Assembly: GCF_019636075.1 (NCBI RefSeq) | Contig: NZ_JAHBYG010000021.1 | Coordinates: 1 to 63,542 of the forward strand | DNA from: Ferrovibrio sp. | Lineage (GTDB): Bacteria; Pseudomonadota; Alphaproteobacteria; Ferrovibrionales; Ferrovibrionaceae | DNA length: 63,542 bases | Direction of reading: 5' to 3' | Shown: positions 24,882 through 35,186 of the stretch, piece by piece | Numbering within the stretch: position 1 is the first letter of the stretch | Layout: each line of letters starts with the position of its first letter | Position numbers and translations under genes: made by a program | Notes under the pieces: generated by a model | What the model was told of the DNA's origin: nothing | Seen by the model: the letters and a program-made list of their open reading frames with translations, nothing else | Database searches by the model: none

Positions 24882-25487
24882 ATGCGCAAATCACGCTCCA
24901 TCCGCCTTGTCCTGCTTGGCAGCCTCAGTCTGGTGGCTCTCGCCGCCTGCGAGGAGAACGACCCGCTCAAGGGTGCAGACATCATCCGCGACCAGAAGGA
25001 ATGCGCCAGCCGGGCCGATCCCGATGCCTGCCGCATGGCCCTGGCCGATGCCCGCCAGACCCATGTGCAGACCGCACCGAAATTCGCCAACCGCCAGGAA
25101 TGCGAAGCCCAGTTCGGCGCCAATAATTGCGGCACGCCCGAACAGGTGCTGCGCTTCGGCGACGAGGCCAATCCGCAAACTGCCGGCGCAAGCCCGGCAC
25201 CCGCTAACCAGCAACAAGCCCAGCAGGGCGGCGGCTCGGTCTTCATGCCGCTGATGATGGGCTACATGATGGGCCGCATGATGGGCGGCGCCGGCGGACC
25301 TTGGGCGGCCCAGCCGATGTACCGCGATGCCGCCAATACCGGCTATGTAGGCAACCGTGCAGGCACGGCGCAATCGGTCGGCACACTCAGCGCCAAGCGC
25401 TTCCCCGATATCCCGCCCGCCACCAGCGTTGCGCGGCGCGGCTTCGGCGCCACCGGCACGGCGGCCTCGGCCTCGGCTTCCAGCTAA
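24882..25487 (+). CDS. DUF1190 (YgiB/YjfM-like) lipoprotein
   Basis: A 201-residue exported protein. The N terminus MRKSRSIRLVLLGSLSLVAL runs into AAC, a lipobox with Cys near residue 24, so it should be a lipoprotein. The mature part has Cys-rich short motifs (DQKECASRADPDACRMA, NRQECEAQFGANNC) typical of DUF1190. A Gln/Gly region and Met-rich MPLMMGYMMGRMMGGAGG follow, and the end is Ala/Ser-rich. I chose ATG 24882; longer starts are possible. It is followed 10 bases later by a YgiC-like ligase gene, the usual partner. Function is not known. Confidence 0.82.
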   Translation: MRKSRSIRLVLLGSLSLVALAACEENDPLKGADIIRDQKECASRADPDACRMALADARQTHVQTAPKFANRQECEAQFGANNCGTPEQVLRFGDEANPQTAGASPAPANQQQAQQGGGSVFMPLMMGYMMGRMMGGAGGPWAAQPMYRDAANTGYVGNRAGTAQSVGTLSAKRFPDIPPATSVARRGFGATGTAASASASS

Positions 25488-25497
25488 GCCAACCGCC

Positions 25498-26625
25498 ATG
25501 CAGCGGATTGCTGTACCCCCGCGCGAGGATTGGCCCCAGCGCGCCGCCGAGCTTGGCTTTGCCTTCCATACCATCGACGGCCAGCCCTACTGGACCGAGA
25601 CCGCCGCCTATGCCTTGAGCGCGGCGGAGGTGGATGCGCTGGAGGATGCCGCCCAGGCGCTGGAGGGGCTCTGCCTCGATTTCGTGGGCGAGACCATCGA
25701 GCGCGACGACTATGACGGCTTCGGCCTGTCGGATGCCGCCATCACGCTGGTCGAAGACAGCTGGAACCGCCAGGACAAAAACCTCTATGGCCGCTTCGAT
25801 CTGGCCTTTGGCGCCGATGGCGCGCCGAAGCTGCTGGAATACAATGCCGACACGCCCACTGCCTTGTTCGAGGCCAGCGTGGTGCAGTGGGAATGGCTGG
25901 AGCATCACTTCCCCGAACGCGATCAGTTCAATTCCATCCACGAAACCCTGGTGGAGGCCTGGAAGCATTTCGGTCTCTATGGGCATCGGCTGCATTTCGC
26001 CTGCGTGCGCAATCATGCGGAAGACGAAGGCACGGTAGATTACCTGCGCGACACCGCGATGCAGGCCGGGCTGGATACCGAACGGCTGTATATGGACGAG
26101 ATCGGCTGGAATGGCCGCCGCTTCGTGGATAACAGCAACCAGCCGATCACCACGTTGTTCAAGCTGTATCCCTGGGAATGGCTGATGGCGGAGGATTTCG
26201 CCAGCCATATCGGCCCCAGCAGCGTGCGCATGATCGAACCGGCCTGGAAGATGCTGCTCTCCAACAAGGCCCTGCTGCCCAGGCTATGGGCCCGCCATGC
26301 CGGCCACCCCAACCTGCTACCGGCAAGCTTCGCGCCTGGCGATATCGAAGGCGCCATGGTGCGCAAGCCGCTGCTGGGCCGTGAAGGCGCCGGGGTTACG
26401 CTGTATGACGCAGCGGGCCGCGAAACCCTTGCAACGCCAGCCAGCGCCGAGAGCAGCAGCGATTTCGTGTATCAGCAGGCCGTAACCCTGCCCTGCTTCG
26501 ATGGACATTACCCTATGCTGGGTGCCTGGATCGTGGCTTCGCGCGCCTGCGGCCTCGGCATCCGCGAGGACGACACCGCCATCACCCGCAATTCCAGCCG
26601 CTTCGTGCCGCATTTCTTTCAGTAA
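25498..26625 (+). CDS. Glutathionylspermidine synthase family protein (YgiC/YjfC-like)
   Basis: A 375-residue ATP-grasp ligase of the C-terminal GspS type. Family stretches are LYGRFDLAFGADGAPKLLEYNADTPTALFE (shown in part as ATP/Mg site residues), QFNSIHETLVEAW, YPWEWLMAEDF, KMLLSNKALLPRLW and VRKPLLGREGAGV. It lacks the amidase half of bifunctional GspS. Proteins of this type occur with DUF1190 lipoproteins; the true substrate (peptide, polyamine or other amine) is not established. The gene sits between the DUF1190 and DUF350 genes, forming a three-gene module. Confidence 0.9.
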   Translation: MQRIAVPPREDWPQRAAELGFAFHTIDGQPYWTETAAYALSAAEVDALEDAAQALEGLCLDFVGETIERDDYDGFGLSDAAITLVEDSWNRQDKNLYGRFDLAFGADGAPKLLEYNADTPTALFEASVVQWEWLEHHFPERDQFNSIHETLVEAWKHFGLYGHRLHFACVRNHAEDEGTVDYLRDTAMQAGLDTERLYMDEIGWNGRRFVDNSNQPITTLFKLYPWEWLMAEDFASHIGPSSVRMIEPAWKMLLSNKALLPRLWARHAGHPNLLPASFAPGDIEGAMVRKPLLGREGAGVTLYDAAGRETLATPASAESSSDFVYQQAVTLPCFDGHYPMLGAWIVASRACGLGIREDDTAITRNSSRFVPHFFQ

Positions 26626-26637
26626 GGACATCACGCC

Positions 26638-27063
26638 ATGATCAGCACCGCCAGCCCGGATCTGAGCCGGTTTCTCGTCACCTTCCCGGATTTCCTGCTG
26701 TATTTCGTTTGCGCCGTCACCATGCTGATGGTGTTCCTGATCGTCTATACCCGCCTCACGCCGCAGCATGAATGGAAGCTGATCCGCGAAGGCAACGGCG
26801 CCGCCGCCATCTCGCTGGGCGCGGCCATGGTCGGATTCTGCCTGCCGCTGGCCAGCGCGATCTCCAATTCGCAGAGCCTGCTCGACATGCTGGTCTGGGG
26901 CGGCGTGGCGCTGGTGGTGCAGTGGGGCGCCTTCCTGGCTGCCCGCATGCTGTTTCCCGGCCTGCCCAAGCGCATCGAGGCCGACGACAAATCCGCTGGC
27001 GCCATCGCCGCCTCGGTCAGCCTCAGCATCGGCATCCTGAATGCCGCCTGCCTGACCTATTGA
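26638..27063 (+). CDS. DUF350 membrane protein (YjfL-like)
   Basis: A 141-residue protein with four predicted membrane segments. The pattern REGNGAAAISLGAAMVGFCLPLASAI and the closing SLSIGILNAACLTY match DUF350. It begins 12 bases after the YgiC-like gene. The same three families (DUF350, DUF1190, GspS-like) occur together in the E. coli yjfLMC region, which also includes other genes. The protein may form a membrane complex with the lipoprotein; no transport motif is visible. Confidence 0.87.
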   Translation: MISTASPDLSRFLVTFPDFLLYFVCAVTMLMVFLIVYTRLTPQHEWKLIREGNGAAAISLGAAMVGFCLPLASAISNSQSLLDMLVWGGVALVVQWGAFLAARMLFPGLPKRIEADDKSAGAIAASVSLSIGILNAACLTY

Positions 27064-27074
27064 GGCACAACCCC

Positions 27075-27407
27075 TCAGCGGCAGCGCAACAGGCGGCGGT
27101 CGGCCTCGATGGTTTCGTCGAAGGCCACCAGCCGGCTGGCAGTGTGATCCAGGATATGCATGTTGGCCGGATTGTCCGGCTCGTCGGCAGGCGTGAGGGT
27201 CACGCGATCGCGGGCCAGCTTCCAGGTGCCTTCGCGCTTGTCGTCATCCAGGGTCGAGGCGTAATGGCCATTGGCCTCGAACAGCAGATACTCGGTCTCG
27301 CAGCGATCCTGCGAAACCGCCCAGCGGCCGGCAAGCTCCGCTGCCCAGGCCTGCGAAACGCAAGCCTGGATCAGCAAGGCCAGCAGCAGAGTCTGCCGCA
27401 TCAACAT
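27075..27407 (-). CDS. Small secreted hypothetical protein
   Basis: A 110-residue exported protein with a signal peptide (RQTLLLALLIQACVSQAWA, cut after AWA). The mature part of about 88 residues looks like a small beta barrel: GRWAVSQDRCETEYLLFEANGHYAS, GTWKLARDRVTLTPAD and a C-terminal ETIEADRRLLRCR, with a probable disulfide between the two mature Cys. The pattern recalls lipocalin-like stress proteins of unknown role. It ends the eno strand group, five bases after eno, and is convergent with the DUF350 gene. Confidence 0.72.
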   Translation of the reverse strand: MLMRQTLLLALLIQACVSQAWAAELAGRWAVSQDRCETEYLLFEANGHYASTLDDDKREGTWKLARDRVTLTPADEPDNPANMHILDHTASRLVAFDETIEADRRLLRCR

Positions 27408-27412
27408 CGGGC

Positions 27413-28780
<1,368 letters not shown>

Positions 28781-28794
28781 CTATGTCTGGAACC

Positions 28795-29634
28795 TCAGGC
28801 CTTCGCCAGATGATCGAATTCCAGCAGTTGCTCCAGCACGGCTTCCATCTGGTCGAAGGGGACCATGTTGGGGCCATCGGAGGGCGCTGAATCCGGATCC
28901 TTGTGGGTTTCCATGAACAGGGCGGCCACCCCGATGGCGATGGCGCCGCGCGCCAGCACGGGCACGAAGCGGCGGTCGCCGCCCGATGACGTGCCCTTGC
29001 CGCCCGGTTGCTGCACCGAATGGGTGGCGTCGAACACCACCGGGCAGCCGGTCTCGGCCATGATCGGCAGGGCGCGCATGTCGTTGACCAGCGTATTGTA
29101 GCCGAAGCTGACGCCGCGTTCGCAGAGCAGCACGTTGGGATTGCCCGACATGTCGAACTTGTCGACGATATTCTTCATATCCCAGGGCGCCAGGAACTGC
29201 CCCTTCTTCACATTCACCGGCAGGCCGGTATTGGCTGCCGCCACCAGCAGGTCGGTTTGGCGGCAGAGGAAGGCCGGGATTTGCAGCATGTCCACGCTGT
29301 CGGCCACCTGGCGGCATTGCTCTTCCGTATGCACGTCGGTGATGACCGGCAGGCCCAGCGTGTCGCGGATCTCCTGGAAGATCGGCAACGCATTCTCCAG
29401 GCCGATGCCGCGATTGGAGCGGATCGAGGAGCGGTTCGCCTTATCGAAGGACGACTTGTAGATCAGGTTGATGCCGAGCTTGTCGGTCAGGTCTTTCAAG
29501 CTGCCGGCCATGTCGAGCGCATGCTCGCGGCTCTCCATGGCGCAGGGGCCGGCGATCAGCGCAAACGGCAGGTCGTTGCCGATCTTGAAATCGCCCACCT
29601 GCACATGGCGAACGGGGGCTGCTGCTTCAGTCAT
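28795..29634 (-). CDS. kdsA: 3-deoxy-8-phosphooctulonate synthase (KDO-8-P synthase)
   Basis: A 279-residue enzyme that condenses phosphoenolpyruvate and arabinose-5-phosphate, the first step to the KDO sugar of lipopolysaccharide. Seen are [69 protein letters not shown] and [13 protein letters not shown]. The Cys in AFLCRQ is a general family residue; the metal-dependent class needs an additional N-terminal Cys, and Asn ([10 protein letters not shown]) at that place suggests the metal-independent class. It implies a Gram-negative outer membrane with KDO. Confidence 0.96.
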   Translation of the reverse strand: MTEAAAPVRHVQVGDFKIGNDLPFALIAGPCAMESREHALDMAGSLKDLTDKLGINLIYKSSFDKANRSSIRSNRGIGLENALPIFQEIRDTLGLPVITDVHTEEQCRQVADSVDMLQIPAFLCRQTDLLVAAANTGLPVNVKKGQFLAPWDMKNIVDKFDMSGNPNVLLCERGVSFGYNTLVNDMRALPIMAETGCPVVFDATHSVQQPGGKGTSSGGDRRFVPVLARGAIAIGVAALFMETHKDPDSAPSDGPNMVPFDQMEAVLEQLLEFDHLAKA

Positions 29635-29659
29635 TCTGGCGCTCCATACATTCCCTTCC

Positions 29660-29748
29660 CGTCATCGCCGGGCTTGTCCCGCCGATCCACTGGCTCGGTA
29701 TGAGCCTAGTGGCAGGAATGGATGGCCGGAATAGATCCGGCCATGACG
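29660..29748. repeat. Palindromic intergenic repeat between pyrG and kdsA
   Basis: An 89-base element starts CGTCATCGCCGGGCTTGTCC and ends GGAATAGATCCGGCCATGACG, with inner ends GATCCA and ATGGAT. Halves pair as a long imperfect hairpin. The form is that of dispersed palindromic elements common in intergenic DNA of alphaproteobacteria. I find only this one copy in the window. Confidence 0.7.
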
Positions 29749-29807
29749 ATTACGATGAATATAATGCCGCGATCAACGTTTTACGACGCAGAACTGAAAC
29801 CACCGGC

Positions 29808-31442
29808 CTAAACCAGCCGCGACTGATCCAGCGCCGCCTTGATGAAAGAGGCGAAAAGCGGATGCGGCTGGAACGGCTTGGATTTCAATTCCGGATGGTA
29901 TTGCACGCCGATAAACCAGGGATGCTCCGGAAATTCCACGATTTCCGGCAGCAGGCCATCGGGCGACATGCCGGAGAAGATCATGCCGCATTGCTCCAGC
30001 CGGTCGCGGTAGGAGGCATTCACCTCGTAGCGATGGCGGTGGCGTTCGGAGATCGTGGTCGAACCGTAGATATCCGCCACCCGGCTGCCGGGCTTGAGCG
30101 CGGCCTGATAGGCACCAAGCCGCATGGTGCCGCCGAGATCGCCAGCCTTGGAGCGGATTTCCAGCTCGTTGCCACGCATCCATTCGGTCATCAGGCCAAC
30201 CACCGGCTCGGCGCAAGGGCCGAATTCGGTGCTGGACGCACCGGCAACACCCACCAGATTGCGCGTCGCCTCAATCACCGCCATCTGCATGCCGAAGCAG
30301 ATGCCGAAATACGGCACCCGGCGCTCGCGGGCGAAAGTGGCGGCCCTGATCTTGCCTTCCGCGCCGCGCTCGCCGAAGCCACCCGGCACCAGAATGCCGT
30401 GTACGCCTTCCAGCGCCTGCAAGGCGGTTTCGTCGCGTTCGAAAATCTCGCTTTCGATCCACTCGATATTCACGCGGGTATTGTTGGCAATGCCGCCATG
30501 GATCAACGCTTCGGCCAGCGACTTATAGGCATCCTTCAGGCCGGTATACTTGCCCACGATGGCGATGCGCACCGCGCCTTCCGGCTGGGTGATGCGGCGC
30601 AGGATATTCTGCCAGCTCGACAAATCGGGCTCGGCATCGGCCGCAAGGCCGAAAGCCTTCAGCACCTGGCCATCCAGGCCGGCGCGATGATAGCTGAGCG
30701 GCGCCTGATAGATGGTTTCCACATCCAGCGCCTGGATCACGGCTTCTTCGCGCACATTGCAGAACAGCGCCATCTTCTTGCGGTCGCCCAGCGGAATCTC
30801 GCGGTCGGCACGGCAAAGCAGCAGATCGGGCTGGATGCCGATGGAGCGCAGTTCCTTCACCGAATGCTGGGTCGGCTTGGTCTTCAATTCGCCGCTGGCC
30901 GCGATAAAGGGTACCAGCGTGACATGGATATAGATCGCCGCACCCCGGCCCACATCCAGGCCGAACTGGCGGATGGCCTCCAGGAAGGGCAGGCTTTCGA
31001 TATCGCCCACCGTGCCGCCCACTTCCACCAGCATGAAATCGACGTTTTCGTCGTTATCGGCGCGGATGAAATCCTTGATGGCGTCCGTCACATGGGGGAT
31101 CACCTGCACGGTGCCGCCCAGGTAATCGCCCCGGCGTTCCTTGGTGAGGATGGTCTGGTAGATTCGGCCGGTGGTGACGTTGTCGCTCTTGCGCCCGGGC
31201 ACGCCGGTGAAGCGCTCGTAATGGCCCAGATCCAGATCGGTCTCGGCGCCGTCGTCGGTTACGAATACCTCGCCATGCTGATACGGGCTCATGGTGCCCG
31301 GATCGACATTGAGATAGGGGTCCAGCTTGCGCAGCCGAACCTTATAGCCACGGGCCTGCAGCAGGGCGCCAAGCGCCGCTGAGGCCAGACCTTTGCCAAG
31401 CGAGGAAACCACGCCGCCGGTGATGAAGACGTACCGCGTCAT
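29808..31442 (-). CDS. pyrG: CTP synthase
   Basis: A 544-residue enzyme that aminates UTP to CTP with glutamine and ATP. The synthetase domain shows [42 protein letters not shown] and [10 protein letters not shown]; the glutamine amidotransferase domain has the nucleophile [16 protein letters not shown] near residue 380 and the His-Glu pair in [17 protein letters not shown]. It starts at ATG 31442, about 100 bases after secG. The order secG-pyrG-kdsA-eno on one strand is typical of alphaproteobacteria. Confidence 0.98.
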   Translation of the reverse strand: MTRYVFITGGVVSSLGKGLASAALGALLQARGYKVRLRKLDPYLNVDPGTMSPYQHGEVFVTDDGAETDLDLGHYERFTGVPGRKSDNVTTGRIYQTILTKERRGDYLGGTVQVIPHVTDAIKDFIRADNDENVDFMLVEVGGTVGDIESLPFLEAIRQFGLDVGRGAAIYIHVTLVPFIAASGELKTKPTQHSVKELRSIGIQPDLLLCRADREIPLGDRKKMALFCNVREEAVIQALDVETIYQAPLSYHRAGLDGQVLKAFGLAADAEPDLSSWQNILRRITQPEGAVRIAIVGKYTGLKDAYKSLAEALIHGGIANNTRVNIEWIESEIFERDETALQALEGVHGILVPGGFGERGAEGKIRAATFARERRVPYFGICFGMQMAVIEATRNLVGVAGASSTEFGPCAEPVVGLMTEWMRGNELEIRSKAGDLGGTMRLGAYQAALKPGSRVADIYGSTTISERHRHRYEVNASYRDRLEQCGMIFSGMSPDGLLPEIVEFPEHPWFIGVQYHPELKSKPFQPHPLFASFIKAALDQSRLV

Positions 31443-31473
31443 GGGCGTCCTGTATAATCAAAAGCGGGGCGTG

Positions 31474-31492
31474 GCGGAAGCCCTGCTTCCGC
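31474..31492 (-). terminator. Hairpin between secG and pyrG
   Basis: GCGGAAGC and GCTTCCGC around a three-base loop, followed on the minus strand by CACGCCCCGCTTTTG. The U-run is short and some distance away, so read-through into pyrG is likely. Confidence 0.4.
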
Positions 31493-31519
31493 GTTGTCCC
31501 CAGGATTTTCAGAAAACGA

Positions 31520-31533
31520 TTCTCCTAGGAGAA
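31520..31533. other. Perfect 14-bp palindrome just after the secG stop
   Basis: TTCTCCTAGGAGAA is exactly self-complementary and starts nine bases past the secG stop; TCGTTTTC follows on the minus strand. It could be a small terminator stem or a protein-binding dyad in the pyrG leader. Confidence 0.4.
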
Positions 31534-31541
31534 CCAGTGAG

Positions 31542-31850
31542 TTACTGCGAGAGCGGAACCGCCGGACGGCTTGGCTGGGCCGGCGCCGAGCTGCTCGGCT
31601 GGTCGAGAATCGAGCGCGGCTTGGAATAACCGCCAGCGAGAATCGCCAGAATGATGCTGGTGCCGATGAAACAGGTGGCCAGAATCGCCGTGGTGCGGGT
31701 GAGCAGATTCGCCTGGCCGCGGCTGGTGAACAGGCCGCCGCCACCGCCGCCGCCAATACCCAGCGCACCGCCTTCCGAACGCTGCAGCAGGATCACCCCG
31801 ATCAAACCGAGGGCCAGCAACAGGTGAACCACCAGCACAAAGGTCATCAT
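31542..31850 (-). CDS. secG: Preprotein translocase subunit SecG
   Basis: A 102-residue inner-membrane protein, accessory to the SecYE channel. Two membrane segments are seen (TFVLVVHLLLALGLIGVILLQ and ATCFIGTSIILAILA), joined by [34 protein letters not shown], the typical Gly-rich loop (quoted in part as family signature). A Ser/Pro-rich tail follows. ATG ATG starts occur at 31850 and 31847. It heads the pyrG group. Confidence 0.95.
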   Translation of the reverse strand: MMTFVLVVHLLLALGLIGVILLQRSEGGALGIGGGGGGGLFTSRGQANLLTRTTAILATCFIGTSIILAILAGGYSKPRSILDQPSSSAPAQPSRPAVPLSQ

Positions 31851-31976
31851 GTCTCGTCACTCCGCCTATACGGCGGGGCTTTTACACCGACATGGCTGCG
31901 AGGGAAAGCCCTGCTGCCGGCCTGGCCGCCCTAATCCGGACCAAGCTTCCCAATGCCCCTCTTTAATCCGGGCGTA

Positions 31977-31993
31977 TTAAGAGAGATTCTTAA
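31977..31993. promoter_or_regulatory. Inverted repeat in the antiporter upstream region
   Basis: TTAAGA, five bases, TCTTAA form a dyad 13 bases before the first of two longer GTTC-N7-GAAC sites. It may contribute to promoter or operator structure; no clear -35/-10 pair can be fixed. Confidence 0.3.
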
Positions 31994-32005
31994 GAAAGCG
32001 CTTGC

Positions 32006-32050
32006 GTTCATGGTGTGAACGCTGTTATCCGGAATGTTCACGCCATGAAC
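32006..32050. promoter_or_regulatory. Two 15-bp dyads (GTTC-N7-GAAC) before the antiporter gene
   Basis: GTTCATGGTGTGAAC (32006-32020) and GTTCACGCCATGAAC (32036-32050) are each palindromic, with identical GTTC-N7-GAAC ends, and are near reverse complements of each other. Their centres are 30 bases apart, about three helix turns. The second ends 17 bases before the start codon. This is a strong operator-like signal, possibly also an mRNA stem in the leader. Confidence 0.65.
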
Positions 32051-32067
32051 ACGAAGGGGAGAAAACA

Positions 32068-33423
32068 ATGTCAGGCGCCGAATTCGGCAAACTCGCACTC
32101 ACGTTAGCCATCCTGCTGGCCTCCGCCCACGCCCTGGGCTATCTGGCCGAAAGGCTGCGCCAACCCCGCCTGGTGGGTGAAATCCTGGCCGGCGTGCTGC
32201 TCGGGCCATTCGTGCTCAAGCTGATGCTGCCCGATGCCTTCGCCCTGCTCTTCCAATTCTCGCCCAAGGCGGAAACCGCGCTGGGCATGATCTATCAGTT
32301 GGGCTTGATCCTGCTGATGTTCTGCTCCGGCACGGCGGCCCGCCGGCTGCTGGCCAAGGAGAACCAGCGCCAAACCTTCACGCTGATCGGCGTGGCCGAT
32401 GTGATGAATTTCACCCTGGTGCTCAGCCTGGGTTTTGCCGGGCTGCTGCCGCTGGCGGAACTGACCGGCACGGCCAACCAGGAAATCTCCACATTGCTGG
32501 TGCTGGCGATTGCCGTGGCGGTCACCTCGATTCCGGTCATCTCGCGTATCTTCTGGGATCTGCGCATCATGCATACCCGCTTCGTCAGCCTGATCCTGGG
32601 CTCGGCGGTGCTGGAAGACGTAGCATTGTGGACCGTGCTGGCGGTGGCCACGGCGATTGCCAAATCCGCCACGCTGGCCAACCAGCATGTGGTGGGCACG
32701 GTGACCGAACATGTGGCAGCCACTTTCGCCTTCGTGCTGTTTGCGCTGATTCTGCTGCCCCGCCTGCTCAAGCGTTTGAGCGCGGCGCGCTGGAACCTGC
32801 TCTACAGCGCCTCTCCCGTGGGCTATGTGGTGATCGTGCTGCTGGCCAGTTGCGGCGCGGCGGCGCTGTTCGATATCAACCTGCAATTCGCCGCGCTTCT
32901 ATCTGGCTATGCGCTGGTGGGCGGCATCAGCGGCAGCGAACGCGAGCGCTTTGCCGCGCCGCTGGATGCTGTGGCCAAGGTGTCTTTCGGCATCTTCATT
33001 CCGATCTACTTCGCATTGATCGGCTACCGGCTGGTCTTCGGGCATGAATTCTCCTTCCCGATCCTGATCGGCTTTTTCGTCGGCTCCACCATCCTCAGCC
33101 TGATCACCAGCGGCCTGGCAGCAAGGCTGGCCGGGTTCCGCAAGCTGGATATCATCAATATCTCGCTCACCACCAATGCCCGTGGCGGCCCCGGCATCGT
33201 GCTGGCTTCGGTGGCCTATGATGCCGGCATCATCAATGGCGGTTTCTTCACCGCGCTGGTGCTCACTGCCGTGCTCACCTCGCAGATGGCCGGTAGTTGG
33301 CTGCGCTTCGTGCTGAACCGGGGCTGGCCGCTGCTGGCCTCGAACCCGGATGACAAACCGTTGCCGCCTGAGCCAGAGGCAGCGCCCGCCCCCACCGGCA
33401 CCACGGTAAAGCTGCCGGTTTAA
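32068..33423 (+). CDS. Cation/proton antiporter (CPA2, KefB-like)
   Basis: A 451-residue membrane protein with about 12-13 membrane segments and the Na+/H+ exchanger fold. Family signs are LGYLAERLRQPRLVGEILAGVLLGPFVL at the N terminus, FCSGTAARRLL, SVLGSAVLEDVALWTVLAV-like (here LGSAVLEDVALWTVLAVATA) and LTTNARGGPGIVLASVAYD. There is no C-terminal TrkA-N domain, so control by NAD(H) binding is not expected; the tail is Pro-rich. Transported ion (Na+ or K+) cannot be told. ATG 32068 has AGGGGAGA upstream. Its stop overlaps the stop of the convergent aminomutase-like gene. Confidence 0.9.
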   Translation: MSGAEFGKLALTLAILLASAHALGYLAERLRQPRLVGEILAGVLLGPFVLKLMLPDAFALLFQFSPKAETALGMIYQLGLILLMFCSGTAARRLLAKENQRQTFTLIGVADVMNFTLVLSLGFAGLLPLAELTGTANQEISTLLVLAIAVAVTSIPVISRIFWDLRIMHTRFVSLILGSAVLEDVALWTVLAVATAIAKSATLANQHVVGTVTEHVAATFAFVLFALILLPRLLKRLSAARWNLLYSASPVGYVVIVLLASCGAAALFDINLQFAALLSGYALVGGISGSERERFAAPLDAVAKVSFGIFIPIYFALIGYRLVFGHEFSFPILIGFFVGSTILSLITSGLAARLAGFRKLDIINISLTTNARGGPGIVLASVAYDAGIINGGFFTALVLTAVLTSQMAGSWLRFVLNRGWPLLASNPDDKPLPPEPEAAPAPTGTTVKLPV

Positions 33424-34427
33424 CCTTCGCGGTAATCGTGCCGGCAATTCCAGGGGTCGGTCACCTGCCAGCCGCCATCTTCGGTTGGCTGGGCATAGAC
33501 CGGCCCCACCGGCACCTTGCCATGCCCACCGGGTATGTCGAGAATATAAGTGGGCTGTGCAAGGCCCGACACACGGCCGCGCAATTTCGCCACCAAGGCC
33601 TGGCCTTCCTGCAGCGGCACGCGGAAATGTCCGGTGCCGCGTGCCTTGTCCAGATGGTTCAGGTGATAGGGCTTCACCCGTGCGGTGAGCATGGCGCGGA
33701 ACAGATCGGCCAAAGCCGTCTCACTATCGTTCACGCCACGCAGCAGTACGCTCTGGCCCAACAAAGGCAGACCGGCATCGGCCAGCCGCGCCAGCGCGGC
33801 CCGCGCCTGGGGCGTGAATTCGCGGGCATGATTGGCATGCAGCACCACGTAAACCGGCTTGTCGCCGCGCAGCGCCTTGGCCATCGCAGCGGTGATGCGC
33901 TCGGGCTGCACAACGGGCACGCGGGTATGGATGCGGATGATGCCGAGATGCGGAATCGCAAATAACCGCGCCAGAATATCGCTCAAGCGCCGCGCCGACA
34001 GCGCCAACGGATCGCCGCCGGTGAGGATCACCTCGAAAATCTCCGGCCGCGTGGCGATATAGGCGATGGCGGCTTCGAGTTGTTCGGCGCTGAGGCCTTT
34101 GTTGCCGGGCCCCACGGTTTCGCGACGGAAGCAGAAGCGGCAATAGACCGGGCAAGCCTTGATCGGTTTGAGCAGCACGCGGTCGGGATAACGATGCACG
34201 ATGCCCGGCAGCGGGCTATGGCTGGCATCGCCGATGGGATCGGACAATTCCTCCGGATCCTCGATCAATTCGGCCACATCGGGGGCGAATTGCCGCGCGA
34301 TGGGATCGGCAGGATCGGTGGGGTCGATCAACGCGCGCATCGCCGGTGTAACCGCCACGGCGAAACGTTCGGCCACACGCAGCAAGGCCGCGGCTTCAGT
34401 TTCGTCGATGGGGTCCAGCGCGCTCAA
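33420..34427 (-). CDS. Lysine 2,3-aminomutase-like radical SAM protein (EpmB-like)
   Basis: A 335-residue radical SAM protein with the cluster motif CPVYCRFCFR (CxxxCxxC) near residue 103-111 and the PLP-binding region typical of the family (LHANHAREFTPQARAALARL and LLRGVNDSETALADLF). The closing KVPVGPVYAQ matches KamA/EpmB proteins. Length (335) fits EpmB, which makes (R)-beta-lysine for elongation factor P, better than the 410-residue catabolic KamA; no epmA is visible nearby. Translation seems to start at TTG 34427, six bases after the tpiA stop with GAGG upstream. Stops overlap those of the antiporter gene. Confidence 0.85.
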   Translation of the reverse strand: MSALDPIDETEAAALLRVAERFAVAVTPAMRALIDPTDPADPIARQFAPDVAELIEDPEELSDPIGDASHSPLPGIVHRYPDRVLLKPIKACPVYCRFCFRRETVGPGNKGLSAEQLEAAIAYIATRPEIFEVILTGGDPLALSARRLSDILARLFAIPHLGIIRIHTRVPVVQPERITAAMAKALRGDKPVYVVLHANHAREFTPQARAALARLADAGLPLLGQSVLLRGVNDSETALADLFRAMLTARVKPYHLNHLDKARGTGHFRVPLQEGQALVAKLRGRVSGLAQPTYILDIPGGHGKVPVGPVYAQPTEDGGWQVTDPWNCRHDYREG

Positions 34428-34433
34428 TTTACC

Positions 34434-35186
34434 TCAGCCTTTAGCGGCGATGATCGGCCAGAAATCGCCGGCTTTCAGGCTGGCACCGCCAACCAATGCA
34501 CCATCAACATCGGCAACAGCCATCAACTGGGCGGCATTATCGGGCTTCACCGAACCGCCATAGAGGATGCGGAACCCAGCACCATCGTCGAAACGTGCGC
34601 GCAACTCGCGGCGGATCAGCGCATGCACTTCGGCCACTTGCTCCAGCGTGGGCGTGCGGCCGGTGCCGATGGCCCAGACCGGCTCATAGGCAATCACGGT
34701 ATTGGCCGCATTGGCATCATCGGGCAACGAACCGCGCAATTGCGAAGCCACCACCTTCAGCGTCTCGCCGCCATCGCGCTGAGCCAGCGTCTCGCCCAGG
34801 CACACGATGGCGATCAGGCCGGCGCGGTGCGCGGCCTCGGCCTTGGCGCGCACGATGGCATCGGTTTCGCCATGATCGGCCCGGCGCTCGGAATGGCCAA
34901 CGATCACGCAGGCCGCACCGGCATCCTTCAACTGCTCGGCGGCGATATCGCCGGTATGGGCACCAGACGCCTTGGCATGGCAATCCTGGCCGCCCAGCAG
35001 AATGCCGCTACCAGACAGGCTTGCCGCCAGGGGCGCCAGCAAAATGGCCGGCGGGCAGATCGCCACCTGTGCCTTATGGGGATTGGCGGCAAGCTTTTCG
35101 GCCAAAGCTTTGGCTTCAGCCAGGGCTGCGGCAGTCAGGCCGTTCATCTTCCAGTTACCGGCGATCAGGGCTTGGCGGTCGGTCAT
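34434..35186 (-). CDS. tpiA: Triose-phosphate isomerase
   Basis: A 250-residue TIM-barrel enzyme interconverting dihydroxyacetone phosphate and glyceraldehyde 3-phosphate. Active-site pieces are AGNWKMNG (Lys, near 12), IVGHSERR (His, near 94) and [16 protein letters not shown] (Glu, near 165), with the phosphate-binding [11 protein letters not shown]. It begins at ATG 35186. In many alphaproteobacteria tpiA is next to secG-pyrG; here it is about 2.6 kb away, with the antiporter and aminomutase-like genes between. It is divergent from the ppiD-like gene. Confidence 0.97.
   Translation of the reverse strand: MTDRQALIAGNWKMNGLTAAALAEAKALAEKLAANPHKAQVAICPPAILLAPLAASLSGSGILLGGQDCHAKASGAHTGDIAAEQLKDAGAACVIVGHSERRADHGETDAIVRAKAEAAHRAGLIAIVCLGETLAQRDGGETLKVVASQLRGSLPDDANAANTVIAYEPVWAIGTGRTPTLEQVAEVHALIRRELRARFDDGAGFRILYGGSVKPDNAAQLMAVADVDGALVGGASLKAGDFWPIIAAKG

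Noticed and set aside
31453..31458. TATAAT on the plus strand between pyrG and secG
   Set aside because: No gene on the plus strand follows within reach and there is no -35 element at a good distance.
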